Source of the DNA: Verrucomicrobiota bacterium
Lineage (GTDB): Bacteria; Verrucomicrobiota; Verrucomicrobiia; Limisphaerales; UBA9464
Length of the DNA: 57,765 bases
Direction of reading: 5' to 3'
Assembly (NCBI GenBank): GCA_947454705.1
Contig: CANGKZ010000032.1
Span: forward strand, 1-57,765
Part shown: positions 41,987 through 50,934 of the stretch, piece after piece
Numbering within the stretch: position 1 is the first letter of the stretch
Layout of the letters: the number at the start of each line of letters is the position of its first letter
Made by a program: the position numbers and the translations under genes
The notes under the pieces: generated by a model
Database searches by the model: none
Seen by the model: only the letters and a program-made list of their open reading frames with translations
Told to the model about the DNA's origin: nothing

Positions 41987-42772
41987 GTGACTGCGGAACA
42001 CGCTTCGCCAAAGCAAACCATCGCCAGCATCGCCGCCCGAAAGGGAAAGTCGCGCATCCCGGCCCTGACCGCCTACGACTACCCGACGGCGCGTCTGCTG
42101 GATGAAGCCGGAATTCCTTTTCTCCTCGTGGGTGATTCCCTCGGCATGGTCGTGCTCGGACACCCCGACACCACGCTGGTGACCATGGAGGACATGATCC
42201 ACCACACCCGCGCCGTGTCCAACGCGCGTCCCGCGGCGCTCGTCGGGGCCGATCTGCCCTACCACAGCTACGACACTCCGGAGATCGCCGTCGCCAATGC
42301 GCGTCGCCTCATGGAGGCCGGGGCCGAGTACGTGAAGGCGGAGGGCGGCACCGAGATTTTGCCGCAGATTGAGGCCATCATTGATGCCGGCATCCCCTTC
42401 TGCGGCCATTTGGGAATGCTGCCCCAGCACGTGGTGGAGGAAGGCGGCAAGTACCGCATCAAGGGCCGGGATGACGAAGGCCGCAACCGGCTGGTGCGCG
42501 ATGCACTCGCGCTGGAGGCTGCGGGCGTGTTTGCCTGCGTGCTGGAATTGGTCACCCCACCGGTGGCCGAGGAGATCACGCGCTCCTGCAAAAAGATGAT
42601 CACGATTGGCATCGGAAGCGGGGACGCCTGCGACGGACAAATCCTCGTGACGCCAGACCTGGTGGGATCGTTCCCGTGGTTTACGCCGCGCTTCGTCACG
42701 CCCCGCGCCAAGACCGGCGAGGCCGTTCGACAGGCGGTCGGCGAGTGGATCAACGTGGTCAATCCGCGCTGA
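41987..42772 (+). CDS. panB: Ketopantoate hydroxymethyltransferase
   Basis: Makes ketopantoate from 2-ketoisovalerate and methylene-tetrahydrofolate for pantothenate and CoA synthesis. It has 261 residues. AYDYPTARLLDEAGIPFLLVGDSLGMVVLG at the start, ADLPYHSY and MLPQHVVEEGGKYRIKGR are characteristic; Asp and Lys/Glu ligands are in place. Start is GTG at 41987, close to the divergent secA promoter region (about 200 bases). No panC follows. Confidence 0.96.
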   Translation: MTAEHASPKQTIASIAARKGKSRIPALTAYDYPTARLLDEAGIPFLLVGDSLGMVVLGHPDTTLVTMEDMIHHTRAVSNARPAALVGADLPYHSYDTPEIAVANARRLMEAGAEYVKAEGGTEILPQIEAIIDAGIPFCGHLGMLPQHVVEEGGKYRIKGRDDEGRNRLVRDALALEAAGVFACVLELVTPPVAEEITRSCKKMITIGIGSGDACDGQILVTPDLVGSFPWFTPRFVTPRAKTGEAVRQAVGEWINVVNPR

Positions 42773-42806
42773 GGTACCACCAATAGGAGTGGTCCGGCGA
42801 ATCCGG

Positions 42807-44177
42807 TCAGGGTTCCACCACGACGGTCGTTCCCGGCTTCACGCGACGACGCAGCAGTTCCGCATTCCAGTTGGCCAGACGAAAGCACCCGTGGCTTTCG
42901 GTTCGGCCGACCTGCTCGGGTCCGGGCGTGCCGTGAATGCCGAATCCGGGGCGGTTGAGTCCGATCCAGGCCACGCCCACCGGATTGTTGGGGCCGGGCG
43001 GGAGGATCAGTTTAGTGCGGATTCCGCGGGCCTCCGCCGATTCCGGAAACACTGCGGGATCGAAGGTGTAGTTGGGATCCTTCGCCGTCACCAGCACCTG
43101 CAATTCGCCCACCGGACGCTTCTCGGCGATTCGGCCAATGCTGCACGGGAAATGCAGGAGCAGGAACCCGCGGTCATCGAACGCCCGCAGCCAGCGCTGA
43201 CTGAGATTGATCCGCACCACCGAAGCCTGGCGCACGGGGGGTGTTTCAATTTTGGGCACCACCAACTCGACGCCCGGTTGGAGGGCGTCGAAGTTCACCG
43301 TCGGATTGAGCTGCCGGATCAAACGCGGATGCGACTGCGCCTCTTCGGCGACGAGTTCGAGTACGGATTCGTAATCGAGCCGCGGAGATTGGGATTTGCC
43401 CAGCCACGTGGTTGGGATGGGACGAATCCGGGCCAGGTCGGCCTCGGTGATCCGACGCGCAGTCAGGCAACGCCCGCCGGGTTGCAATCGGCGCAACGTC
43501 TCGGAATCGGGTCGACCGGTGGACTCCAATCCCTGCTGAAGCTGAAACGCACGAATCGCCGATTCGGTCTGCGCGCCCGGAAGACCATCGATCGATCCAC
43601 TCGAAATGCCCCGCGCCGCGAGCGCGATTTGCAGCGCGATTCGATTGGTGGCCGGCAACGACCACCGGGCCGAGTCCAACTCATTGGTGCCCGCGACGAC
43701 GACCTCACGCGGCGCGTTGGTGCGGACCAATCCTGATTCCACCCGCAGCGCGGGGCGGTTCGACGACACCACCGGCGCATTGGTGAGGACCGGTGAAGGG
43801 ATCGGCGCGGCGATGACATTCGTGTTCCGCGACGTCGCGACCGGGCGGTTGGTAAGCGCGGGACGAACGGGAGGAGGTTCCACCACGCGTCGCTCGACGG
43901 GAGCAACGACCCGATTGGAAGCTGAAGGGGGAACCACCGTCGGTGGGACCACGGGCCGGGGTGCGGTCACGGCGTTGGTCACGACCTGGGCTACGGGCGC
44001 GGGTACAGGCGCGGGCGAAGGGGTGCGATCGGTGGACCGGGATCGATTCCAATATTGAGACACTCCCCATCCTCCGCCGATCAGCCCGGCGAGCAGGAGG
44101 AACCAGATCCATGGGGGAACCACCGAGGGACGGCGGCGCGGTTTCCCGCCGCTCAACTGGATGGAGGGCCGGGGCAT
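42807..44177 (-). CDS. L,D-transpeptidase with peptidoglycan-binding domain
   Basis: A 456-residue cell-wall cross-linker. One N-terminal transmembrane helix (about 22-44) is followed by a long Pro/Ala/Thr-rich linker (50-165). A PG-binding domain (about 175-235, QIALAARGISSGSIDGLPG), a LysM-like segment (VLELVAEEAQSHPRLIRQLN, about 270-315) and a YkuD catalytic domain follow. The catalytic motif is IHGTPGPEQ and SHGCFRLANW with the nucleophilic Cys. It makes 3-3 or Lpp-type cross-links in the periplasm. A holin-family gene lies 9 bases upstream on the same strand. Confidence 0.9.
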   Translation of the reverse strand: MPRPSIQLSGGKPRRRPSVVPPWIWFLLLAGLIGGGWGVSQYWNRSRSTDRTPSPAPVPAPVAQVVTNAVTAPRPVVPPTVVPPSASNRVVAPVERRVVEPPPVRPALTNRPVATSRNTNVIAAPIPSPVLTNAPVVSSNRPALRVESGLVRTNAPREVVVAGTNELDSARWSLPATNRIALQIALAARGISSGSIDGLPGAQTESAIRAFQLQQGLESTGRPDSETLRRLQPGGRCLTARRITEADLARIRPIPTTWLGKSQSPRLDYESVLELVAEEAQSHPRLIRQLNPTVNFDALQPGVELVVPKIETPPVRQASVVRINLSQRWLRAFDDRGFLLLHFPCSIGRIAEKRPVGELQVLVTAKDPNYTFDPAVFPESAEARGIRTKLILPPGPNNPVGVAWIGLNRPGFGIHGTPGPEQVGRTESHGCFRLANWNAELLRRRVKPGTTVVVEP

Positions 44178-44186
44178 GGGACCGGA

Positions 44187-44618
44187 TCAGACGTCGATCA
44201 CCGGCCCCTGGTCGTCATCGCGACGACGCGGGTTGGTATGGCGGCCTTTGACCGCGACCTTGGGTCCACCGCCGAGGAAGAGTCCGAGCACGAGCGAGAT
44301 GATGCTGATGACCAGCGCGCCCCAAAACGCGGGCCAAAATCCCGCGACGTGGAATCCCTTCACGGCGGAGCCCACGAACCACAGCAGGAGCGCGTTGATA
44401 ACCAGGACGAACAAGCCCAGCGTCGAGAGCAGCAGCGGCATGGAAAGCACCAGCAGCAGCGGGCGCGCGAACGCGTTGAGGAATCCGAGCAAGGCAGAGG
44501 CGAGCAACAGTGCGACGAAGGAATCGTAAGCAATGCCCTTCACCACGGACGCCGCCACCATCACGGCAAATGCGGTGATCGCCCATCGCTTGAGAAACTG
44601 GATTACCGAGGCGGACAT
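44187..44618 (-). CDS. Phage-holin-family-4 membrane protein (YvlD type)
   Basis: A 143-residue membrane protein with four hydrophobic helices (about 10-28, 33-50, 55-80, 88-115). The spacing and GFLNAFARPLLLVLSMPLLLSTLGLF signature match the family often annotated as phage holin family 4/DUF360. The tail is basic and charged. Despite the name, these are chromosomal and not phage. It sits directly ahead of the L,D-transpeptidase and shares its direction. Confidence 0.85.
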   Translation of the reverse strand: MSASVIQFLKRWAITAFAVMVAASVVKGIAYDSFVALLLASALLGFLNAFARPLLLVLSMPLLLSTLGLFVLVINALLLWFVGSAVKGFHVAGFWPAFWGALVISIISLVLGLFLGGGPKVAVKGRHTNPRRRDDDQGPVIDV

Positions 44619-44627
44619 CGTTTCGAG

Positions 44628-44656
44628 ACGATAGCGGACGACGCGGAGCGGCCCAA
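44628..44656 (-). promoter_or_regulatory. promoter of the holin-family gene
   Basis: TTGGGC (44651-44656) and TATCGT (44628-44633) on the minus strand, 17 bp apart. The predicted start is just before the ATG at 44618, leaving almost no leader. Confidence 0.45.
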
Positions 44657-44672
44657 GCGAATCGGGACGGAA

Positions 44673-46622
44673 TCAGCGCGGAAGTGTTCCGGCCGAGGCC
44701 AATTCCACGAGATGTTCCACCCGGGCGATCTGGCCGGGAAACAGCCACGCGGGTCGCAGGAATTGCATCTCGCGGGCGACCTCGACAGGACGCCCCGATT
44801 GAGAGCCGAGCAGGACCCGGGCGTAGGCGAGTGCATGCCGTTGACGCGGCGTGAGGGAGTCGAGATCGACTGACTCCAGCAGCGGACGCGCTGCCCGGAC
44901 CTGCCCGGTCCCAAGCAGGGCGAGACTGTGGTGGATCAAAGCGGAAGAAGAACCGGGATCCAACTCAAGGACACGGCGGGTCAACTCCCGGGCGCGTTCG
45001 GGTTCCCGTTCGTTGATCAGCAAGGCGACTGCGAGGTCATTGGTGGCATCCAGGCTCTCGGGCTTGAGGTCCCATTCCCGCTGCGCCGCCTGCAACAACA
45101 GGGAGCTGTCCTGAAGAACCAACGCCGCCTGCACCAAGGTCTGCCAGTACCGGACTGATTCGGAGGCACCAGATTCGTGTCGAAGCAGGAGTTCGGCGGT
45201 GATCTCCGGGAATCCGCGATGGATCAAATCCGATCCCACCGTCACCAGCGCCCCGGGATCGAACCGCGAGGGTTCCAACATGCGCCGAAGCGTCCCGAGG
45301 GCGGCGTTGGTTTGTCCATTGGCGAGAAGGGAGAGTCCGTCGAGGTAATGACTGTAGCCAATCCATGAAACGACCTCCGTGGGGTGACTGCGCATTTGAC
45401 CCGCCAGGTCTCCCGCTTCGCGCCAGCGTTCGAGACGAACCAGCAGCGAGCCGAGCGTGACCCAGATTCGTCCGCGTCCCTCGGGCCGCTCACACCAGCG
45501 GCGGTAGGAGTCCACGGCCTCGTTCGTCAATCCGAGCCGGACCAGGGAAGCGCCGATCCATTCGAGCTCATCGACCGTCACCGGAGGATCCGCGAACGAT
45601 TGCGCGAGCGTTCGGGCCTCGTCCTCTCGACCGAGATTGGCGAGCAGGTTCCAAAATCGGGCATGATCCACCGGAGTGTCCCCGCGCGCCTCCCGCAGTC
45701 GGGACAGGGCAATCCGGACCGCATGGGGATCCTGCCGATGCATCGACACCACATATTCAAGGCGGAGACAGATCAAATGCGTGCGGGTGGAGTCGGAGGC
45801 CGGGCCGGATTCAGTGTTTGAGGCCTCTTCCTCCCTCAGGGACCGCAGCGCCTCGGCGCCGCGGTCCGACAGGTCGGTCCCTGCGATCCATGCCAGCCAA
45901 TAAAGTGGCCACGAGGAATCGGAAGCCGTGTCGAGCGCGGTCAGGGTTCGGGCTTCGGCTTCGAATGCGTCAAATCGACCCGACCGCAGATGCCATTTCG
46001 CCCGTTCGCGCCGTTGAAACGGGGAGCGATCGGCCCGGTCAGCCGCGAGCACCGCGCCAAGAAGCTCCTCCGCGTGCAGGGAATCCAGAACCTGCACTGC
46101 GAGGTCGAGATCCGCCCGATTGGTCGCAGTCAGGCGCAACAACCACTGCACCTCGCCGCCGAGCCGATCAAGGGCGGCGCGATTGCGTTGGGGCAGGTGT
46201 CCTTCGGTTCGGACCAATTCCCGAAGCGCGATGGGATCTGCGGGATTCGCGTTCACCGAAGCCCGCCAGTGATTCAATGCGCCGGAATCATCGTGTCGCA
46301 CCCAACACGCTCGCGCAGCGCGGGATTCCATCCGGGCCTCAAGGGCATCGAACCCGCTGATTCGGATTTCAGGGATGAATCCCCGCGGCGTGACCCTCCA
46401 AAGCCTGAGACCACTGGCGGCAGTGCCCGAAAGAACGATCAAGCAAAGGGCAGCAGCCACGCCGAAACGAGGCTCCGCAAACAGCTGCCTCAGGAACGCA
46501 GGATCAATCCGTTGTGCGAAATCGATTCCACGGGCCCCCTTCGTGGTCAGCCAAACCACAACCCGCCGGAAGGGGTTCCTCTCAACGCAATCCAAGCCTT
46601 CGGGCTGGTTCGACGAAACCAT
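44673..46622 (-). CDS. Membrane-anchored TPR protein, paralogue A
   Basis: A 649-residue protein with one helix (about 54-72) and a large periplasmic part built of TPR-like helix pairs (for example YWLAWIAGTDLSDRGAEALRSL, ALLINEREPERARELTRRVLELDPGSS). After the helix comes TPRGFIPEIRISG (78-90). The function is not known. The neighbour upstream has the same layout, its own version of the post-helix motif (SPEGYIPVRKVRG) and a similar C-terminal WLFPGQ/FLFPEQ end. They are tandem paralogues, possibly parts of one envelope complex. Confidence 0.75.
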   Translation of the reverse strand: MVSSNQPEGLDCVERNPFRRVVVWLTTKGARGIDFAQRIDPAFLRQLFAEPRFGVAAALCLIVLSGTAASGLRLWRVTPRGFIPEIRISGFDALEARMESRAARACWVRHDDSGALNHWRASVNANPADPIALRELVRTEGHLPQRNRAALDRLGGEVQWLLRLTATNRADLDLAVQVLDSLHAEELLGAVLAADRADRSPFQRRERAKWHLRSGRFDAFEAEARTLTALDTASDSSWPLYWLAWIAGTDLSDRGAEALRSLREEEASNTESGPASDSTRTHLICLRLEYVVSMHRQDPHAVRIALSRLREARGDTPVDHARFWNLLANLGREDEARTLAQSFADPPVTVDELEWIGASLVRLGLTNEAVDSYRRWCERPEGRGRIWVTLGSLLVRLERWREAGDLAGQMRSHPTEVVSWIGYSHYLDGLSLLANGQTNAALGTLRRMLEPSRFDPGALVTVGSDLIHRGFPEITAELLLRHESGASESVRYWQTLVQAALVLQDSSLLLQAAQREWDLKPESLDATNDLAVALLINEREPERARELTRRVLELDPGSSSALIHHSLALLGTGQVRAARPLLESVDLDSLTPRQRHALAYARVLLGSQSGRPVEVAREMQFLRPAWLFPGQIARVEHLVELASAGTLPR

Positions 46623-46633
46623 GGGTCAACGGA

Positions 46634-46735
46634 AGAAGTCCAAAGTCCGGGCAGCGGGAATGCGCGGTTCGATTCCCACCTGCGTTGCTTCCCATTTCAA
46701 CCCTTCAGCATTTCGCCCCTTCAACCGCCGGATTT
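46634..46735. repeat. AAGTCC and CTTCAAC repeats between paralogues
   Basis: GAAGTCCAAAGTCC (46634-46650) and CATTTCAACCCTTCAGCATTTCG, CCCTTCAACCGCC (46695-46730) belong to two dispersed families. A hairpin CCCGGGGT (46772-46779)/ACCCCGGG (46794-46801) lies near the end of the upstream paralogue without a U run. The 190-base gap has no gene. Confidence 0.5.
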
Positions 46736-46812
46736 CGGTTCACCAACCTTCGGGAACCGCCAGCGGTCCAGCCCGGGGTTCGCAACATGGCGCACCCCGG
46801 GGCCGAGCCCGA

Positions 46813-48756
46813 CTACTTCTTCGGAGCCCCCTCCACCGCGGTCTTCAACCACTCCAGCTGCTCGGGGAAGAGGAAGGTGCGGTCGAGGTTTTTGGCGAGG
46901 CTCTGCGCTTCGGCCACTTTTCCATTCTGGAGGTAAACCTCGATCTGAGTGAGGTCGTATTGAATCAGCTGCGCCGACACGAGGGACGCACGCGGGATGG
47001 ACCGGAGCATCGAGCGCGCCTCGTCGGTCCGCCGGTTCTGAACCAGCGACTGGGCGTGGTTGATTTGATAGTTGATCGAGCCCGGACTCCGCTGAATGAG
47101 ATCAAAGGTGAGGCGGAGGGCTTCCTGCGGCTCCTGCCGGAGCGTGAGCAGCGCGGCCGCGTAGTCATTCATGGCTTCGCGATCGGAACGATCCGTATCG
47201 TAAAGTTTCTTCGCCGCCACGAGCAGTTCCTTCGCATTCCGTGCCTCAAAAGCCGTGAGGAGGTACTGCTTCCAGAAAACGGTTCCGGCATTGGTGGAAC
47301 CCGCCATGGTCTTGAGAAGGTTCAATCCCAGGGCCGAGTAGCCAAGGCGCGCCATGGTGGTGGCGGAATTGAAGTTCGCTCCCTCGGACACGGTGGGCTG
47401 AGCCACAAAGCGCTGGAAGGCATCTTCTGCGGCCTCGTCGCGGCGCTGGCCGCGAAGACCGACGCCCTCAAGGTACCAGCCGTAATTGCCGAGGACTGGA
47501 CGCACCAGTTCGATGCCACGGAGCTGGATGCCGATCGCGCGCAGTTCATCCCAGGCCTTTCCGTCCACCAGAATCTGGCCGAGCTGAATCCAGATCGTGG
47601 GAGTGTAGCGGAAACGCAGGAGCTGCTCGCGGGCAAACTTGGCCGCCTCCGGATACATCTGGAATTCCGACCACACCTGAAGCAGCTGTGCCGCCTCGTT
47701 GGGCGAATCCGGCGCACCCAGCGCGGTTCGGGCGAGATCCTCCGCGTCCTTGGAACGACCCAGGGATTTCAACAGCAACAAGTGCACGAAGCGGTCGTGG
47801 AACCGGGCTTTCTTCAACGCCTCCAGTGCCTGCAGGTGTTTCTCAAATTCGTTGATTCGAAGTTCCTTCTGATCGAGGAACAGCAGGATGCGCAGGGCGG
47901 ACACCTGACGTTTGGGATCCGTCGCGGCGGTCTCCAACTCGGCCCGGGCGGCCTTGCTTTCCACGGTCGTTCCGGTCACCGTCAGAAACGCCCGCTTGTA
48001 GAGCTGAGACTCCTGATCGTTCTCCACCAGAGCCGCCCGCTCCTTGAACAGCGCTCCCAGCCGGCCGAACTGGTCATTGAAAAACAGGGCGGCGATGAGA
48101 CACCGGGTGGCGGTGAGGTTCTTGGGGGCGGTCGGATTGTCGAGCCGCTCCATCAGCCACTCGTACTGGTTGTACCGAAGATAAAACTCCGAGGCGGCGG
48201 TGATGGTGGTTTCGTTCGTTCCCGCCAGGCGCATCAGTTCCGAAGCCTCGTAGGCTCCCTGCGGAAGAAGTTCATGATCGGGAACCGGCTGAATCGAGAG
48301 CGCCTTCAGGAAGCCTTTGACCGCATCGACATTCGCCGGATCGGCGGCGAGGGCCGCACGCCATTTTTGAATCGATTCCTCCAGCCTTCCAGCCTCGGCC
48401 TCCTTCACGGCCGCACGACGGAACGACGCTCCCTGGATGATGTCCAGCCCGCGAACCTTGCGAACCGGGATGTACCCCTCGGGCGAGGTGATCCAGATGC
48501 GCGGCACCAGTGCCACGACGATCAACACGCAAACCACACCCGCCGCGACGGCCCAACGGAAGAAGCCCTCGTAGAACAGCAGGTACAAAAAGTAATTCCG
48601 CCGAACCGCACGCGGAACGCGCTTGGTGCGCATCCGGAGGTTCCTGGCCATCATGTCCGAAATCTCGGCCGGCGTGGCGCGATTCGGGGCGTCCCCGGTA
48701 CGGGGCGCCTCATGCGCAGACGGCTTCTCGGAACCTTCAGGCAATGATTCAGGCAT
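46813..48756 (-). CDS. Membrane-anchored TPR protein, paralogue B
   Basis: A 647-residue protein with a cytoplasmic arm of about 65 residues, one helix (68-88), the post-helix motif SPEGYIPVRKVRG (91-103), and a TPR-like solenoid to the end. It shares overall length, the motif after the helix, WRAALAADPANVDAVKG-type TPRs and the FLFPEQLEWLKTAVE end with the next gene. The pair probably arose by duplication. A weak promoter-like TTCAAT-TATCCA precedes it. The role is unknown; the large solenoid suggests scaffolding in the envelope. Confidence 0.75.
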   Translation of the reverse strand: MPESLPEGSEKPSAHEAPRTGDAPNRATPAEISDMMARNLRMRTKRVPRAVRRNYFLYLLFYEGFFRWAVAAGVVCVLIVVALVPRIWITSPEGYIPVRKVRGLDIIQGASFRRAAVKEAEAGRLEESIQKWRAALAADPANVDAVKGFLKALSIQPVPDHELLPQGAYEASELMRLAGTNETTITAASEFYLRYNQYEWLMERLDNPTAPKNLTATRCLIAALFFNDQFGRLGALFKERAALVENDQESQLYKRAFLTVTGTTVESKAARAELETAATDPKRQVSALRILLFLDQKELRINEFEKHLQALEALKKARFHDRFVHLLLLKSLGRSKDAEDLARTALGAPDSPNEAAQLLQVWSEFQMYPEAAKFAREQLLRFRYTPTIWIQLGQILVDGKAWDELRAIGIQLRGIELVRPVLGNYGWYLEGVGLRGQRRDEAAEDAFQRFVAQPTVSEGANFNSATTMARLGYSALGLNLLKTMAGSTNAGTVFWKQYLLTAFEARNAKELLVAAKKLYDTDRSDREAMNDYAAALLTLRQEPQEALRLTFDLIQRSPGSINYQINHAQSLVQNRRTDEARSMLRSIPRASLVSAQLIQYDLTQIEVYLQNGKVAEAQSLAKNLDRTFLFPEQLEWLKTAVEGAPKK

Positions 48757-48859
48757 AGTTGTTGAGCTGTGTTACCGATGGATAGACTCCGAAAACAGTA
48801 ATTGAAGTGATGTTCAAACTCCAATCAATCCTGTGCGCCAGAGGCCAATCCGAATCCGA

Positions 48860-50827
48860 TCACCGATCCTCTTGGCGGCGACGCAAACTCCGAACCGCCT
48901 CGCGGATCGTTCGCAGGGCGCTCACCGGGGCACTTCCTGCACCGTTCTTGGTTCCCGGCATCAACGCCTCCACGGCCTCGGCATACCCCACCCCGGTCAA
49001 CTCCATGACCATGCGCGCCGCCCGGTCGCGCAGTTTCGCGTTGGAGGGATTCAGGTCCACCATCAAATTATCCATCACCTTTCCCAGCCGCACCATCGAC
49101 AGGCTGGTGATGACATTTAGGATCAGCTTGGTGGCTGTACCGGCTTTGAGACGCGTGGAGCCGGTGATCACTTCCGGCCCGGTCTCCACCGCGATCACGT
49201 GATCCGGCTTCCATCCCCCGCGAAAGGAGAGTCGCGGGTTCAGGGTGATGAGACCGGTCTTCGCACCGACCTTCCGTGCCGCGTCGAGGGCTCCCCAGAC
49301 AAACGGGGTCCGGCCGCTGGCGGCAATTCCCACCACCACGTCGAAGGAACAAACCTTGCGTCCCTCCACCGACCGGGATCCCGCCGCCGTGTCGTCCTCC
49401 GCGCCTTCCACCGCCGAATGAAGCGCCGTCACGCCACCGGCCATGACTCCCTGCACCCACTCGGGTGGGGTGCGAAAGGTGGGGGGACACTCACTCGCAT
49501 CCAGGACCCCCAGTCGCCCGCTGGTGCCGGCTCCGACATAGATCAGACGCCCACCGTTTCGAAAGGCCGCCTCGACCGAACGCACCAGAGCCATCACGGA
49601 TCGACGCACCGGCACAGAATTCAATGCCTCCATGCCGAGTCGTTCCTCTGACCAGAAGCAGTCGAGGGCCTTTGAAAGCGTCATGCGGTCCAACCCACGG
49701 GACCGCGGATTCCGCAACTCGGTGGGGGAAAGCCCGCGACTCGCAGGAATCCAAGGGCCGGATTGGGTATTGGAATCAAGGACCGGAGCGCTGGCGCGCG
49801 TGGGGATTGAAGTCCGATTCGCCGCCTTGCGTGCGGGCGTCACAGGACTTCCCGGGGCATTGCGCGCCAGCCACACCTCCCGGGCCATCGCGACCGCGCC
49901 CCACACCGACTCGCGCTGCAGCGGCGCCACCAGCGATCCTGGCCGGGCGGCACGGATTCGACGCGCCACCGCCGCACCAAACTTGGGCTGCTTCAACAGC
50001 ACGCTGCCGGTCAGGTGAAACGCAACCTTGCCGCCTCCGGGCACCAGCCGCCGGGCGCAGGCCACGGCATCCTCGGCGAGGCTCCCGGCAAGCACTTCCA
50101 GCACGTGCCTCGATCCACGGTCTCCAGCCTCGGCTGCGGCGAAGACTTCGGGAGCCAGCCCGGCTATGTCGCCTTTCCCGGCGGACTGCATCCAGGCGAT
50201 GAGGTCATCGGGTTCATTCAACTGAAGGCGCCGCAATACGCGGGATCCGAGGACGCCCCAGGTTCCCGATCGATCCAACTCCGCGACCGCATGCCGAAGC
50301 GCGGAATGCGCAATGTCGTAGCCGCTGCACCGGTCTCCGAGGAGGTGTCCCCATCCGCCCACCTTGGCGGTCGTCCCCCGGGAAGCCCGGCCAAAGCAGC
50401 AGGAGCCGGTTCCGCTGAGAACGATGACCCGCGCCTCCACCAGGGAGCGTTTCGCGCCTTTTCCAGCGGTTCCCTCCATCTCCGCCGCAGCGAGCGCGGA
50501 CTGCAAATCGTGATCAATCGCCCGTGGCACTCCGGGCCACACCCGCTCCAGCAATCCTTCCACCCGTCGAACATCGGCCGCGCCCCGGACCCCAGCGATG
50601 CCGGCTCCGATCGCACGCACGGTCGGAATCTTTCCGCGCAACTCCTCGAATCGGGCCACGAGGGCCTCGTCCGAAACCAGACGCAGGTTGGCGGGCCCGG
50701 ATTCCACACGGGCCTTGAGGACTCCCGATGCGTCCACGGCAAGCGCCACGGTGCGCGTCCCCCCGCACTCCAAGCCGAGGAACACGTCATCCTGATCCTT
50801 CTGCCATTGAACTGGATTCTGGCTCAC
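48860..50827 (-). CDS. N-acetylglucosamine kinase fused to MurNAc-6-P etherase (MurQ)
   Basis: A 655-residue natural fusion for cell-wall sugar recycling. The N-terminal half (about 15-320) is a BadF/BadG-type ATPase-kinase with LGLECGGTRTVALAVD and VLSGTGS, likely phosphorylating GlcNAc or MurNAc. A ~50-residue linker (about 320-375) follows. The C-terminal half (about 375-655) is MurQ, with YVGAGTSGRLGVLDASECPP, EGAEDD and the SIS-domain STRLKAGTATKLILN. It splits the lactyl ether of MurNAc-6-P to GlcNAc-6-P. The MurQ start lacks about 20 residues of free-standing MurQ. The start codon is uncertain; I use the GTG at 50827. Confidence 0.88.
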   Translation of the reverse strand: MSQNPVQWQKDQDDVFLGLECGGTRTVALAVDASGVLKARVESGPANLRLVSDEALVARFEELRGKIPTVRAIGAGIAGVRGAADVRRVEGLLERVWPGVPRAIDHDLQSALAAAEMEGTAGKGAKRSLVEARVIVLSGTGSCCFGRASRGTTAKVGGWGHLLGDRCSGYDIAHSALRHAVAELDRSGTWGVLGSRVLRRLQLNEPDDLIAWMQSAGKGDIAGLAPEVFAAAEAGDRGSRHVLEVLAGSLAEDAVACARRLVPGGGKVAFHLTGSVLLKQPKFGAAVARRIRAARPGSLVAPLQRESVWGAVAMAREVWLARNAPGSPVTPARKAANRTSIPTRASAPVLDSNTQSGPWIPASRGLSPTELRNPRSRGLDRMTLSKALDCFWSEERLGMEALNSVPVRRSVMALVRSVEAAFRNGGRLIYVGAGTSGRLGVLDASECPPTFRTPPEWVQGVMAGGVTALHSAVEGAEDDTAAGSRSVEGRKVCSFDVVVGIAASGRTPFVWGALDAARKVGAKTGLITLNPRLSFRGGWKPDHVIAVETGPEVITGSTRLKAGTATKLILNVITSLSMVRLGKVMDNLMVDLNPSNAKLRDRAARMVMELTGVGYAEAVEALMPGTKNGAGSAPVSALRTIREAVRSLRRRQEDR

Positions 50828-50882
50828 TGCGTCAGCATGCGATTCCTCCCGCCGGACGGGCAATCCCTTAGCCTCGGAACCC

Positions 50883-50900
50883 ACCACCGTTTTTAGGTTC
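50883..50900. repeat. solo ACCACCGTTTTTAGGTTC motif
   Basis: It matches the terminal inverted repeat of the 190-bp element (AACYGCCGYTTTTAGGTT). It lies in the divergent gap between the NagK-MurQ fusion and the old yellow enzyme gene. No second arm is nearby. Confidence 0.4.
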
Positions 50901-50934
50901 TTCCATCGGCTCGAATTCGATTCACTTCGTCCAC

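Noticed and set aside
41783-42640. Upstream extension of secA to over 1300 residues
   Set aside because: The extension is antisense to panB and has no SecA homology. The ATG at 41782 gives a normal SecA N-terminus with a promoter just upstream.
44187-44618. Prophage remnant suggested by the holin-family name
   Set aside because: Family 4 holin-like proteins are ordinary chromosomal membrane proteins; no phage genes are nearby.
46375-48747. Long plus-strand open frame opposite the TPR paralogue B
   Set aside because: Antisense shadow; the minus frame has a transmembrane helix and TPR repeats.
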